A DNA stretch of 64,000 nucleotides from Maratus speciosus (GCA_963932465.1 OZ010786.1:598847038-598911037); one strand, 5' to 3'. Shown: positions 1 to 12,745, counted from the stretch's first letter. Translations and numbers: made by a program. Notes: generated from the sequence alone by a model not told the origin.

Positions 1-390
1 AAATCTACTTTTAAATGGCGTATATAAAATTTGTTTAGGGGGCCATCTACATATTAAAACAAATCCAAACTTCATTTTTTTCAATGGCAATACCCAATTT
101 TAACGAAATATTTCAAATCTTTGGTTCAAACTATGCACAAAGACCAAATTTCAAATCATTTGAATGTTAAGTTTTTGAATTATAAACATTCAAAATTTAG
201 TGCTTCTAATGTTAAATTACATTTTCATATTTTTATTTATATCTCCTGAAATTATGTGCTAATTTTTTGTGTAGCAATAATACTAATATACCCAAACAGA
301 AATACGCTGAATTTGCAATTTTTATAATTTTATGATATGAAGTATGAATTATGAAATTAATATTCGAAAAAATTATGAATTGCAACCTAC

Positions 391-426
<36 letters not shown>

Positions 427-2092
427 GATTTAGATTTATTAGTCCTGCTTTATGGAAATCCAAAATTTCACATTTTTTTTCCAAGTAGTTTTCAAATTAT
501 GTTTAAAAAAAGGCAAAATGATAGTTTAAGGGGCCGTCCATGATAAAAGTGACTAGATATTTTGAAATTTCTTATTCTATCCTGTAATCTAGCAGGCTTC
601 ATTGATTGCTTGAGTGGCGCTTAACCCAGGAGAACTCGCTAGTGAGAATGCCCAATTGCTTTTCTTTTACTTTACATTCATATAATATCAACTTTTTTTG
701 GTTGGCTTAGTACTTTTATTCACAAAAGAGGTAAAATAAATGAAAAACATTTAAATTTTAATTAAAATGAAAAATGGTTTAAATAAGAGTCTTAAAAAAG
801 TACAACGGTGAGAGAAAATCTCATGCAGCGAGTTCTCCCGGGTTAAGGTGCCTTGATCAAGAAGGGGGCTCTCTTGGTTAATAATCGAGTACAGAACTTC
901 AATTTGGATACAGCCCATAAAATACGCTCATTTTAAAATAATTAATTTTTCGGAAACTTATGGTACGAATTGCATAAAAATTTGTTTTTAGGCTAATTGA
1001 AGGGTGTAGAGTTCATTTATGCTGCCAGAATTGTGTACTGCTATTGAAAAAAGCAAAATTCAAGGTTCGCTTTAATATGTAGATGCCCTCTAAGCAAATT
1101 TTATATAGGGTAGACCGGGGCTAGTTGGCCATAGGGGCATGTTGGCCCAGTCGCAATATTTTTTTAACTTTGCGTTAGATAACATTGTCAGTCCAGCCAA
1201 GTATGCGTTTCTTCGCTTTCCTCCTCCAACATAAGCACCATTGAAGTCGGAGCGTCCGTTAAAGAATTATTGAGAATTTTCAAAAATTTGCAAAGGTGAG
1301 TAAATTTCCTCGCTTATAAATAATCGTTTTTTATTTGTTTGTAAATTACATTTTAGATTTTGATACATAATAATTCAGAAAAATAATTGTTCGTAGTTGT
1401 TGTAGGGCATGTTTTTTTATTGAAATACTTTCAGAATAATTCGTTACAGTCATGAAAAACAAAAATGGCGATACGGAGTTAGTTGGCCCATTTGGCACGG
1501 GGCATGTTGGCCCGCAACGGATTAAGGGAAATGTGATTTTTTTTCTTATACAACCTCTCTGCCCCCCCCCCCCCCCCACACACACACACACACTTTTTTT
1601 GTTTTTAATTTCTTTTTGCTGTAAGAATTGCTCCTATCAAAAGCTTGTCAATACAAAAATTGTGGATAATATTAAGAGGATTTATGATAAACTTAAGTGA
1701 ATTTGATATCTTGTGAATTGACGAAATTTATTTTAATTTAGGAGGCTATATTGTGTTTTCGTTCGAAAGAAATAAAAATTAAGATTTGGTAAAATTTTGA
1801 ACATTTCTTAAACTTTTACACTATCAGAACATTAAAAAGTGACGTGGGCCAACTTACCCCGCAATCGGGGCAGGTTGGCCCAAGCGACTTGGTGTCAATT
1901 TGAGCTTCTAAACTAATACTTATAGTTAATATTTTCAAACTTTACTATTGTTACTTCTTCCTGAAAGTACACTGATAGTGGTAACATAAAAAGAAATTTA
2001 AAATGTTGAATTGTAATTTTTTAAAAATTATTCGAAGAAAAAGCGGGCCAACTAGCCCCGGTCTACCCTACATCATTTAAAAGTAGACTTTA
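1..2092. mobile_element. Long terminal-inverted-repeat (foldback) element, interrupted by a MITE
   Basis: Positions 1-100 are an imperfect inverted copy of about 1000-1107 continued at 2069-2092. The left arm has ATCTACTTTTAAATG and CCATCTACATATTAAA. The right arm has the complements, and between its two pieces sits the separate element at 1108-2068. A second inverted pair lies inside (about 611-650 against 829-860, core CTTAACCC.GGAGAACTCGC). A 31-T run is at 393-423. No coding sequence is visible. The left boundary may lie outside the window, so the superfamily cannot be named. Confidence 0.6.
1108..2068. mobile_element. MITE with TA target-site duplication, nested
   Basis: The terminal inverted repeats start GGGTAGACCGGGGCTAGTTG on the left, with the exact complement at the right end. 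They are flanked by TA at 1106-1107 and 2069-2070. Removing the element rejoins the right arm of the foldback element around it, which supports these boundaries. The GTTGGCC motif recurs inside (near 1485, 1508, 1845 and 1875) as subterminal repeats. A C run and a CA microsatellite lie at 1561-1592. There is no coding capacity. The TA duplication suggests a Tc1/mariner-type mobiliser, which is inference. Confidence 0.75.
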
Positions 2093-2961
2093 TTTTCAAT
2101 CGTTTCTTTGTTTTTTGGTTATGCATCTTTAAGATCTTACTGATTTGTTTAACAAAATATTTCTAAAATATATGTTTCATTTTATATTTTATAAGGTGAA
2201 ATCTTATAGCGAAATTGACGATCTGTAAGTAAGATTTTAATACGTCAAACAAAATTAAGCTTTTATTTTTGAAATAGTTTGCAAAACAAAAGAGTAAGAG
2301 GCATTTTTAAAGAAGAGCATACAGAAAAACAAGTTGGAAAATCTGAATTTTTTTTTTTTTTTTTGTGAAAATTTTTAAAAACGGGAGTGCGTTCCAAGCC
2401 CATAGGTTTAATGTTACGGAGAGGGATATCTAATTGCATGCAAAGACATTCGCGAAGACGCTCGCTAAACCAAAGATAGCGTTCATTTCAAATTTGCCAT
2501 TTGTATTTCATTATTCGTATATACCTTTTTTTTTTTTTTTGCGTTGGATATCTGAGGTCGATGTCTATCAGGGTACTTCCGTACTTTTTTTTAAATTTAA
2601 TTGTAGCCTTTTTTTTTTCTGAAGACACTTTTAGTTTGGAAACCCTTTCCAAAAGTAAAGGTAAAACTATCCTCAGAAAAATAAAATAAATAAAATCGAA
2701 AACGCACGAAAGTATTCGGTTAGGTATCAATATTAGATATCCTATGCAAAAAAATAAATAAATAAAATAAAATAAAATCTTTTAAAAATACTGAAATGCA
2801 AACGAGGAGAAATTTCAAAAGAATACTCCCATTGGTTTAATATAAAGTTGCAAGTGTCCTCGCATGACTGGGTTAGGCTGAAATTTCCAAACTGAAAGTT
2901 AAAGGAAAAAATATAACGACGAAAACAAATTAATTATTCTAAATTATAGATGTAAGTAGGG
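2093..2961. other. Unassigned AT-rich DNA
   Basis: No gene is visible. The region has several T runs and an AAATA-rich stretch at 2740-2780. About 2285-2345 (AAGAAGAGCATACAGAAAAA) resembles 21260-21300, so this probably includes a fragment of a dispersed repeat. Confidence 0.4.
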
Positions 2962-3099
2962 AGATAACGGGTATTCGACCCAGCAGGAGCAATGAAGTGG
3001 TGGAAGTGGAATTCCACCTCTTGTGAGAGTGAGTTTCTCCTGTGGGTGGAGCTCCACACTTCTTGTGAGCGCGGGTTCCACCTGCTGAGTTCGTTATCT
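2962..3099. mobile_element. Short inverted-repeat element (possible MITE)
   Basis: The ends AGATAACG and CGTTATCT are inverted complements, followed inwards by CAGCAGG and CCTGCTG. The interior has two related GTGGAA/TCCACC palindromic segments (GGAATTCCACCTCTTGTGAG and GAGCTCCACACTTCTTGTGAG). No target-site duplication is clear, so the exact ends are uncertain. Confidence 0.4.
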
Positions 3100-3779
3100 A
3101 AGAGATAGCAATTTTTTTTGTGAAAATTTCTCAGAAGATTTAAAATTTTTAGAGATAAAGGTGAGATTTTTTGTTGTTGTTGTTGCCCTCTAGTTATACA
3201 ATTCGACTAAAAATTTATTTCAAATTCACTTTATAATATATTTTTTTCTGAAAGTTGAGGTGAGGTTTGAAGTGAAATAGTCTTATAGCTGAATAATAGT
3301 CCGATACTTTATTCATTCCATTCAGCTATGAGGTTATGTAGTGATGGGCGATTCTCGAAAATTCGACAATCGAGAAAAATCGTCATCGTAAAAAATAACA
3401 ATCGATACAGCCATCGATTAATTCCTAGAATGTACAATCGAGATGTTTTACAATCGATTATAACGAGAGAAGCTAAAAACAATTGTTGGAAAACTTAGCT
3501 ATTATTCTGGCCGAAACTTTCATAGTAGTGATAGGGTTTGCTCGATAATTCTGCTATCGCAATTATTTTCTCCTGATTTAGGCTTAAGGGGTTACTTCAG
3601 TCAAGTGAAAAGACCTGCTCGCTAATGCTAATCTTATGGAAGAAATTTATAAAGATATCTCATTTGAATTTCAGTATTTTAAAATGATTTTCTTTGCATT
3701 GGAATAAATTCCCCTTTCTTCTTTATGAAACTGCCATGTCCAAATCGCGTAACTATGGCGCATTTGATGAATCAAATAA

Positions 3780-4540
3780 CCTTTCTACTTTTTAGATAAC
3801 TCCAAAAAGTTTGATACAGTTTAAAGTTCCCCTAAATGTCAAATACTGTGGAATTTCTCCATTGATCGAAAACAAAAGTTTCTTTCGAAAAACGTAAGGA
3901 TAGTAAGATAAAGATACCTGCCAAGAAAGAACCTGCCTAACACGGAAACTGTTTTCCAGTACCTAGCGATTCCAACATGACTCTTTAAGTCTGTATCGAA
4001 ATCCAAAGTAGCTACTTTATGACACATTTAAAAACTCATTTTTTATTTTAGGCGCATTAGCTAGAATCGATTAGCATTTCCCTCTTTTCGATAAAGGAAA
4101 AAGGTTTGATACAAATTAAAGTTCCCTAAATGTCTAAAGTGTATCAAATGCTGTGGAATCTCTCCGTTTATCGAAAACAAGACATCTTTATCGAAAAACG
4201 TAAGGATAACCAGACATATATAACTACTGAGAGGGAACCTGCCTAACACGGAAATTGTTTTCCAGTGCCTAGCGATTCCAACATGATTCTTCAAGTCTGT
4301 ATCGAAATCCAAAGTAGCTAGTTTCTGACACATTTACTAGCTCATTTTTTATTTTAGGCGCATTAGCTAGAATCGATTAGCATTTTCTTCTTTTCGATAA
4401 AGGCAGAAGGTTTGATACAAGTTAAAGTTCCTTAAATGTCTAAAATGTATCTAATGCTGTTGAATTTTTCCGTTTATCGAAAACAAAGGAGTGTTATCGT
4501 AAAATAGAAAAGTAAGCAGACAAATATATCCGCTAATAGG
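3780..4540 (+). repeat. ~307-bp tandem repeat, about 2.5 copies
   Basis: The segment with GCGCATTAGCTAGAATCGAT recurs at 4052 and 4358, and flanking segments (TTGATACA..TTAAAGTTCC, TTTCGATAAAGG, CTGTGGAAT) recur at the same spacing. The short minus-strand open frames here (3839-4027 and 4061-4333) encode similar peptides only because the DNA is repeated. The repeat lies inside the large hAT element. Confidence 0.65.
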
Positions 4541-6239
4541 GAATTCTATAACTAAAATAAAACTTCAATGGACTTCATTTTTGGTATTTTGGATAATTTT
4601 AATTTTCCAATCCTTACCAACGTGGTATTAGATGATGGGTCTGGAAAAGGTAGAAGAAACGCCACCCCCCCCCCCAAAAAAAAAGGGGGCATTAGGCCCC
4701 AAATTGACAGTAGGACAGACCAAGGATGAAAGTTAACTTCATGTAAGAGAGGACTAGGGGAAGTTGAGAATGATAAAAAAACTAAACCATTGAATAAGAA
4801 AAAAATTGAAGAAAAAGAAAAATGGTAAAAGAACAAGTGAAGCGTGTGATTAGAGCCGGACAAATGAAGAGGGGCCCGATGGGCCACAGCTGGTCCAGAA
4901 TGAGTGCCCAAGTAGTCAGAATGGGCCAAGAACTTGGAGACAATGAAGAAATCTACAATGAAGAAAAACAATGTATCTACATATACAATAGGTACAATAG
5001 GTATCTACAATGAAGAAAAACAATGAGACAAAACATTATGAAAAACAGATGAAAAATACCAATAGCCTGAGGCTAAAAGTAAAATGTTTCACTGGGCGGC
5101 GTCCCCTGGTGGTAGTAAAAATAAAATTGATACGAGAAGATAGGGGAGAGTGAAAAGACTTTATTTTGTGAATTTTATAATTTTTGGACAAACAGTATAC
5201 TAAAGGTTTGAAGAAACAAAACTTTAAAGCGCCCTCTTGAGGCGAAGAAGGGAGTTAAAATTAAGAAACATATGTCCATATTTTTTATTCGATTTTAGAC
5301 ACAATTTGATGTTAGTCTTATAATTTTCCTATGAGTGCAAGATACCGTACCAGAGTACGAAAAAAATCGCCGCTAAGTATATTCCTTTAGAGTATTTTAA
5401 GCCCAGGGGCCTACAATTAACGGTGGATTGACAAAAGAAAGGTAGATTTAGAAAGGTTATGAGATTACCCTTATTTTAATATATTACATGAGTGGGGGGA
5501 AAATAATTTTGAAAAATCCTGTTTCCTGAGGCGACACTTAAAATCTTGAAAACACATAATTTGCAGTGCAGTTTTGTTTTAACAATAGCATTCTAATATT
5601 AAGAGATATGGGACAGCTATGAGGGCTAAAATAAGAGAAACATTGAAAATCAAGACAAACTGGCGCCGCCAAATTCACTAGAAAACTTCTATATCAACAA
5701 CAGAAACCCGAACTGATAACTTAAACCACTATGCCTCCTAACCCATATCGGTTAATAACAAAAGCGAATGGAAAAGAACATGTACTCCTTTGGGAAATCA
5801 TGACTTACACCAGAAGCGCGGTAAGTTTGACTCTTCTGAAAGCTTCCTTTCTCTCGTCCTCTCTCTCGCATTTCGAGATATATTTTCTGCTGCTGCAAAC
5901 TGCTCGTTTATCTCGAGGAGATGGCAAAACCGAGGGCAAATCTCTCGCTTACTTCGAGATATCTCATTGATTGTAACTCATTGCTTCCCATTGCCATTCT
6001 CGTTTCTCGCTCTTGGTCACTGTTCAACATTTCATATGACATTATCGAGAATAAGAAATCAGTTTTCGTCCTTCCTCGAAATGTTACTCTCGATGATTGT
6101 CATTTCACGCTCGGCCAAGAAGGGCCGAGATGAGATATTGAGGGGCGAGCTGGACAGAGCTGACAGGCATGACAATGAGCTGTGAAATGAAGCTTTAATT
6201 TTCAATGTTTTTCTTACTTTAGCCCTACCAAGCTGTCAC

Positions 6240-6830
6240 ATACCCGGAGCCCTTCGATAAATATTATTTATTAACTATAAAAATTTCAAAGAGGAAGGTG
6301 GGTCGGTTGAATTCAGAGGACGTGAGAGTGGGCGGGGAGCAATTAAAAAAAATTTACCGAACTCTTCTTGTGACATATTATCGAAAAGTCCTTTGACAAC
6401 TCTTTCATATTATGAACCTTTCTTCCCCTGAAGGTGAAATTCGGGGGGTGGGGAGGGGGCGAACAAATTTTTAAAACCGTAGCCGATTTCTATAATAAAT
6501 TTAAATATAATTTTCGATGTGGGTTTTTTTGCAGTCTTCCGGTAAATATTATTTATTGAACATAAAAATTTTAAAGTGGGAGCTGCGTAAATTCCGGGGC
6601 GAAAGAGTGGACCCAAGTGGGGGGAGGGAGGGGAATCAATTTTCAAACTTTTTTTCGACCCATGATGTGATATGTTATCGGAAAGCTCTCGAATGACTTT
6701 TTCATATTATGAGACTTTCTTCCTCCCCTTCCCAATTTGGCCCCCACCGCGGGAGGTAGTTTTTTCCGTTTTAATCATTTTAGATCGGATTTTTTTATGG
6801 AGCCCTCCGATAAATATTATTTATAATATA
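6240..6830 (+). repeat. Degenerate ~290-bp repeats preceding the 120-bp array
   Basis: The motif (T/C)CC(G)GATAAATATTATTTAT recurs near 6255, 6540 and 6800. Each copy is followed by an acidic G-rich stretch and GACATATTATCG.AAAG. The later, shorter array keeps the GACATAT.GTTGGAAAGG core, which suggests it grew from part of this longer unit. That derivation is inference. Confidence 0.5.
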
Positions 6831-8290
6831 TGAAATTTCAGGACACTTTTCTAAATTTAGTCAAGACCCCTCGTGTGACATATCGTTGGAAAGGTTTGTG
6901 ACTACTTATTGATGTTATGCACTTCCGGTGGCCGTCCCCCCCACTTTGCCCCCCCTCCGGGGGACACTTTTCCAAATATAGCCAAGACCCCTCATGTGAG
7001 ATATCGTTGGAAAGGTCAGTGACTACTTATTGATGTTATGCACCTCCGGTGACAGTCCCCCCACTTTGCCTCCCCGGGGGGCATTTTTCCAAATTTAGCA
7101 AAGACCCTTCATGTGAGATATCGTTGGAAAGGTCTGTGACTACTCATTGATGTTATGCACCTATGGTGTCCGTCCCCCCCACTTTGCCCCCCCCCCGGGG
7201 GCACTTTTCCCAAATTTAGCCAAGACCCCTCATGTGAAATATCGTTGGAAAGGTCCGTGACTACTTATTGATGTTATGCACCTCCGGTGACAGCCCCCCA
7301 CTTTGCCCCCCCGGAGGACACTTTTTCAAATTTAGCCAAGACCCCTCATGTGAGATATCGTTGGAAAGGTCTGTAATTACTTATTGATGTTATGCACCTA
7401 CGGTGTTCATCCCCCCACTTTCCCCCCCAGGGGGGCACTTTTCAAAATTTAGCCAAGACTTCTCATGTGAGATATTGTTGGAAAGGTCTGTGACTACTTA
7501 TTGATGTTATGCACCTCCGGTGACAGCCCCCCCCCACTTTGCCCCCACCACGGGGGACACTTTTTCAAATTTAGCCAAGATCCCTCATGTGAGATATCGT
7601 TGGAAAGGTCTGTGACTACTTATTGATGTTATGCTCCTCCAATGACAGTCTCCCTCCACTTTGCCCCCCCCCGGTGGACACTTTTTCAAATTTAGCCAAG
7701 ACCCCTCATGTGAGATATTGTTGGAAAGGTCTGTGACTACTTATTGAAGTTATGCTCCTCCGGTGTCCGTCCCCCCACTTTGCTCCGCCGGGAGACACTT
7801 TTCCAAAAATATAGCCAAGACCCCACAAGTGAGATATCGTTGGAAAGGTTTGTGACTACTTATTGATGTTATGCTCCTCCGGTGTCCGTCCCCCCACTTT
7901 GCCCCCCCCCCCCGGGAGACACTTTTTCAAATTTAGCCAAGACCCCACATGTGAGATATTATTGGTAAGGTCTGTGACTACTTATTGATGTTCTGCACTT
8001 CCGGTGACCGCCCCCCACTTTTCCCCCACGGTGGACACTTTTCTAAATTTAGCCGAGACCCCTCATGTGACATATGAGGAAAGGCCTATGACCACTTACT
8101 CATGTTATCCATCTCCCGCACCCTTCCCCCCTCTTTGCCCCCAAGGGAAGGGCATTTTTATAAATTCAGATCCAGACCACTCATGTGACATATGGTTCGA
8201 AAGGCCTAAAGACCTGTGACGACTTATTCATATTATGCAGCTACTGTGCCCCTCCGCTCACTTTGACCCCTCCCCCAAGACATCTGATCC
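6830..8290 (+). repeat. ~120-bp tandem array inside the hAT element, about 12 copies
   Basis: The core GTTGGAAAGG recurs near 6885, 7003, 7122, 7243, 7359, 7478, 7598 and 7718-7840, with degenerate copies to about 8193. Each unit has AGCCAAGACCCCTCATGTGA, TACTTATTGATGTTATGCAC and a C-rich/G-rich pair around CCACTTTGCCCC. Units vary mainly in the length of the C and G tracts. No coding function is evident. Confidence 0.85.
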
Positions 8291-8676
8291 GAGGTTCGTT
8301 CGTTTCGAGATTATATTTTTTTACAAGATTTTGTAGTGCGTGCACACCACGCCTGCTATACGATGTCTTATAGCGGGTAACCTGTTCGTGATTTCATATT
8401 ACAAGATTACGTATAACTTAGGGGGCCCGATTAAAGGAGGGGCCCACTAGCGGGCGAAGTCACCTAGTCTTTATTAACGCCGACTCATTCCAGTTCACCC
8501 GCAGACGATTCTTGATAAATGTATGACGTATATAATATATAATATATGATGTATAAAAGCAATTGGCAAACTGGAATCATCGAGAAAAAAATTACACAAT
8601 CGAAAGGTATCGAGATGTCCATACAATCGAGATAATCGAGAAAAAAATCTCGTTATCGCCCATCACTAAGGTTATG

Positions 8677-9649
8677 CACTTGTAATAGTATTTAAAGAAA
8701 GAGTTGGTAAGAGTGTATGTCAGTTATTTAATGTGATAAGTGGGAACTCGAAAAGTTTTTTGAGAAATAATACGTTTTCAAATTAATATAACTAACAACC
8801 AAATTTTTTGTTGTCGTAAGGGGATTTATCAGGTTCCAAGCCACGTAGCAAGTTTTTGTGATGTAAATGCTTTATATCGTGCTGCCAAAGGCAAAATATA
8901 GAAATAGTCTATCAAGAAATGGATGAGCAGCGTCGATTGGTACATGTTTTACAAACCGGTGCGAAAAAGCTTCCCATCAATCGAGTGATCGTTTATTCCA
9001 TGGACTAGCAATGAATGGTAGACCGACCTGGTGTATCTCAACAGTTTACGAAAGCACAATCAAGTGTTATTGTTACCACCTGACTCGTATACACAGAAAA
9101 CTTATTCTTGCTTGCTACTAACACATGGTAAAAACATATTTTTCTTCTTCGATGAGATATTCTGCACTTTTTTCTTTTAACTGTGTATGTCACTCATATA
9201 CGAAGGTACATAGTATATGAGTAGTTATAGTATAGTTGTTCAGGTTTTTTTTTGTTTTTTTTTTTTGTTTTTTTTTTTTGTTGTTTTTTTAAGATTTAGA
9301 AACACAATTTGCTAAATTTAGTGAATTAATGCATTGCATTTTGCAATATTAAACTATCAGCTTTGTAATCTGGAAATTTTAACAATGAGTTAGAAGAATA
9401 AATGCATAATATGGCCATATAATTTTAGGCCGAATGTGCTTCTGGATAATCATAATATCCGGCTACTGCCAATTATCCGACATACTGGCCGGATCAGCCT
9501 GATACTGTATGTTTGCGGAATATCTGTTGTACCCCTAGAAATGTCTATGTAATTGATTTTATTATGTGATTTTAATATATTTGTTTTGTTTTATTAAATG
9601 TGTGATTTTAAAAGTCATTTTAGTTATAAAACAGTTTATCATTTCATAC
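8677..9649. other. Unassigned DNA between the hAT element and exon 2
   Basis: This belongs to the minus-strand transcript region downstream of the second kinase-fold exon, but I could not identify the next exon. A plus-strand frame from about 8897 to 9010 reads through 38 codons or so (VYQEMDEQRRLVHV...) before a stop. It is not assigned to any family. 9243-9288 is T-rich. 9430-9510 has repeated GGATAAT/ATCCGG motifs like the ends of Tigger-type elements. Confidence 0.35.
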
Positions 9650-9863
9650 CTGGAGAGAACTGTATAGGCCGAGATAAATATCACTCCACCAACAGGCAGG
9701 CTCTTCTAACAAATTATTGATGGTGTTCTCAGAATCATTTTTGGTAAAAACCCTCAACGCAAGAACTCCAAAACACCACATGTCGAACGGAATGCCGTTG
9801 ATGGGAATCTTTCCAGCAAACAGCTTAGTTTCAGGGGCTTGGTATGAAACTGGAACATCGAAT
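9650..9863 (-). CDS. Putative pseudokinase, second coding exon
   Basis: The exon is read on the minus strand from an acceptor (pyrimidine tract then TTAG) at 9864-9868 to a CAG|GTATG donor at 9645-9653. It is 214 nt: one base completing a split lysine codon, then 71 codons. It encodes the C-lobe start of a protein-kinase fold. VSYQAPET matches the APE motif and FDMWCFGVL matches the conserved subdomain IX helix (D.WSFGV in active kinases). Phase fits exon 1 exactly (2 + 1). The activation segment implied by joining the exons is only about 16 residues, much shorter than in active kinases. An intervening small exon cannot be excluded. The rest of the C-lobe (subdomains X-XI) should lie at lower coordinates or outside the window. 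RNA data would settle the structure. Confidence 0.7.
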
Positions 9864-10280
9864 CTAAGAAAGAAAAATAGCAAAAAAAGATAAGTTAGTT
9901 AGACAAATCGAGTTTGGATGATGGCAAATTTTTCATGATTGTTTGTTTTATTTTGCAATAAAAAATATTGGCTTGAAATTTATTGGACAGCCGCTCATAG
10001 GTGGTCCGACGTAAATTTTCCAGCCGAACAAAAACCGAGTATGAGTAACTCAACCAACATCATTCAAGTTCTTCTTTCAGACACGTGTTTCTTTGGACGC
10101 CTGGTTTTGAATAGAATATAAAATAAACCCAAATATAAAGCATTAAAGTAATCAAATTATGATTTTTGTCTATAAATGTAATTTAACTTGCGATATAATA
10201 GACTTTATTTTATGGTAATACTAGGTGACTCCCAAGATGTTGTATATGGGGCAGAGATAAACAAACAAATAGATAATCGC

Positions 10281-10311
<31 letters not shown>

Positions 10312-12340
10312 CCAATTTATAATATTGGACATTAAAACCTGATTCCTTTTAGGAATGTCGAAAAATCGCCGCCTTTTTAATTTCTGACATTTAGATATAT
10401 TATACTTTCAATTGAGACCAACAGAGCCCGAGGAAACCAAAAATGTAACCCTTTGCAACACACCCAAAATTCAATATTATTTTTACAATGGGTTTTAAAA
10501 AACGATTTTATTTATTGCTGCAGTCTCCCAACATGGCAGTCAGAGTTGGCAAGTTTTTGACGCATGACGGTTTTTACCGGATTTTACCATGGTTTTTACC
10601 GTCATGTCAAAAACCTCTTTGTCAAAAACCCATTTTTTAGTAGTAGTTTGTTTTTACATTATTTTTTTCATTCTATCTTTAGTATTAAGTTGTTTCACAT
10701 GAAATATTCAGTATCAAAAAGACTCTAAAGTATATTTATCCATCCAAGAAAAACAAAAAATTATTGCCTTAGCTATATACATATTCATCTCTGTTAGAAG
10801 ATCTCTACAATAATCTTAAGCTATTTGGCATATTCTACAAAAATTATATTTTTTGAAGAAATTCTATAACCCATAAGTATAAAATTTAAAAAATGTGTAT
10901 ATTTTCAGCAGAATGTAGTAAACTGTTTAAAACTAAATAGCTTTCTCAGAAATTTCCTCAGAAGTAAGTTTTCTTAAAGTGTTAAATCCAAATTGATCAT
11001 TGATTATTTTTATTTCTAAATAGCAGTAAATGAAATAAAACATATTTTAATAGTTGAGAATTACATACATCTTTTGGGAGAAAGCAATAAGACTTGTTCT
11101 TCAAAGTTAAATCTTGTAGAGATTAAAATTTGCAAATCAATATTAAGCTTCAAGGCCATGTGAAAACTCAATTTTTAACTATATTTTTGTTAATTAGTTT
11201 ATTTTAGTCATTATTTCATTTAGTCATTATCTCTTTAATAAATTTCGATTTAATTTCCTTCGCGACGAGCGTCTTTTACAGAATTTTTAATGTTTTATCA
11301 CTGGTATTTTAAAACAGAAATTTTTGACTAGATGAATCGAGAAAATGCCTTGATTAAATACGGCAAAATTTACAATAAAAAATAACTGGTAGGAATAATC
11401 ATTGCGGAATAATCACAAGCGTATATGTGTTGCTCGTCCCCAAGGTGTTAAAAATAATTCATGACTATTCAGGTATAAATTTATATCTAAAAATATAGGT
11501 CCTGGAATGGTCTTCTATAAGTTTCATATCTATTTGCACTAAAGTTAATAGCAACAACAACAAAAATTATAGTGTATATATATATATAAATTATTATTCT
11601 ATTCCGTTTTTTTTCTTAAACATTGCTTTGTTGTATTAAATTTTAAGTCTAAGAGTTTTCACATGAAATCCGTTCCTACAGGTTTGTATAAAAATTTTAT
11701 TAATTTAAAATTTTAAGATTCTGCTTATTGAAGTGAAAATGAAAATCACCATAGTAATTGCATTTATGAAATACATAAGGTATTCATTTTAAAATATCAT
11801 ATCTAAAAATATTCAAATTATTCAATGACCACAGCCCATGTTTGACATCTATTGTCACACCATATAACAGCATTTTTGCATCTCCAAAATAATTTTACTG
11901 TATTTTATTAAAAATGTATATTGAATATTATTTAATACTTATAATAACCTTTTGTTATCTTTAATATTAATGTTCATTGCAGTTAGTATAATCTATATTA
12001 GTGGAGATTATGACAAATATTGTTCTCTCCTTTTACTCTTGTACTTTTAAATTTTGACTAAATAAAGACTTTTTCACACTTTAAGCTCTTTAACTGCATT
12101 TTCTATTTTTTTATCTAAAACTTCAGCCACTTTCTCTTTTACAGCCTATATTCACATAGCAGTTTTCTCCATTGTCCATTGGGAGGGGATTTACATTGGA
12201 GGAATTTCCAATCTTGCGATCGGCAGTAGCAACAAGTTCGTCTTTTCATTTTCTTTTGTGAACTTAATCCTAGTGAGGGAAGGGAGAAGGGAACAAAGCA
12301 AAGTACAAATGCTCGTACTCTGACCTCCTGAATGAAAACG
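9864..12340. other. Intron sequence, mostly unassigned
   Basis: This is the intron of the kinase-fold gene. It contains an A run at 10281-10304 and a small inverted repeat at 10554-10613 (TTTTTGAC..ATGACGGT against ACCGTCATGTCAAAAA, with GGTTTTTACC direct repeats). A TA run lies near 11575-11588. I see no exon-like frame. Confidence 0.4.
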
Positions 12341-12578
12341 ATCTCAGGCCAAATATTTTTGCCTGATTAATTAACTTTATTTTTTTTTTTAACATTTCAA
12401 CTCTTATTTTATTTTGAACATCTAAATAAAAAAAAATTAAGCACCTATAAAAAAAAAAAGTAATTAAAATTAAGCACCTTCATTTAAATTTAAACAAATT
12501 CAAGCACTTTCAAGGACCTTTTTTCTCTCATAAAAATTCAAGGACTTTCAAGCACTTTTAATCACCGTATGAACCCTG
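12341..12578. mobile_element. One end of a hAT-like element (fragment)
   Basis: The segment ends in CGTATGAACCCTG, the complement of CAGGGTTCATACG, a common hAT-type terminus. It is preceded by TTCAAGGACTTTCAAGCACTTT repeats. A related opposite end, CAGGGTTTGTACGGTCC, is at 38550. The partner end and target duplication were not found, so this is a truncated copy. Confidence 0.45.
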
Positions 12579-12582
12579 CACC

Positions 12583-12745
12583 CACTAATCGAATTTTCTC
12601 GAACACGAGACCCATCCCAATGGTCTTTACGTGCCCGAAAACGGTAGGATGCAAAATTTAATTAAAATCGTTAGAGCCGTTCTCAAGATAAAATTTACAT
12701 ACACACACACAATTTTTGCTCGCATTATAGTATAAGATATATGTA
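12583..12745 (-). repeat. Fragment of the dispersed element seen at 62917-64000
   Basis: Read on the minus strand it starts CTTATACTATAATGCGAGC, then a GT microsatellite, then CGGCTCTAACGATTTT and TTCGAGAAAATTCGATTAG. The same series occurs at 62917-63080 in plus orientation with high identity. It holds only the first unit of the tandem array found there. Confidence 0.75.

Larger units (their letters stand above)
3331..8676. mobile_element. 5.3 kb non-autonomous hAT-type element with 8-bp TSD
   Basis: The direct repeat AGGTTATG occurs at 3331-3338 and 8669-8676. Just inside, the ends read TAGTGATGGGCGAT on the left and its complement on the right (element proper 3339-8668). An 8-bp duplication with a TAG.GATGGGC terminus is typical of hAT transposons. 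The subterminal zones are rich in ATCGA/TCGAGA motifs on both sides. I see no transposase frame. The interior has a ~307-bp repeat (3780-4540), ~290-bp degenerate repeats (6240-6830) and a ~120-bp array (6830-8290). The size is unusual for a non-autonomous hAT. Confidence 0.85.

Noticed and set aside
4552..4971. 139-codon minus-strand frame inside the large hAT element
   Set aside because: Low-complexity Phe/Leu/Pro content from A/G-rich DNA, no domain, no splice context, and it lies in non-coding transposon sequence.
8897..9010. Plus-strand frame VYQEMDEQRRLVHV... as an exon
   Set aside because: Short, stops on both sides, no convincing splice sites or family match. Kept only as an unassigned relic.
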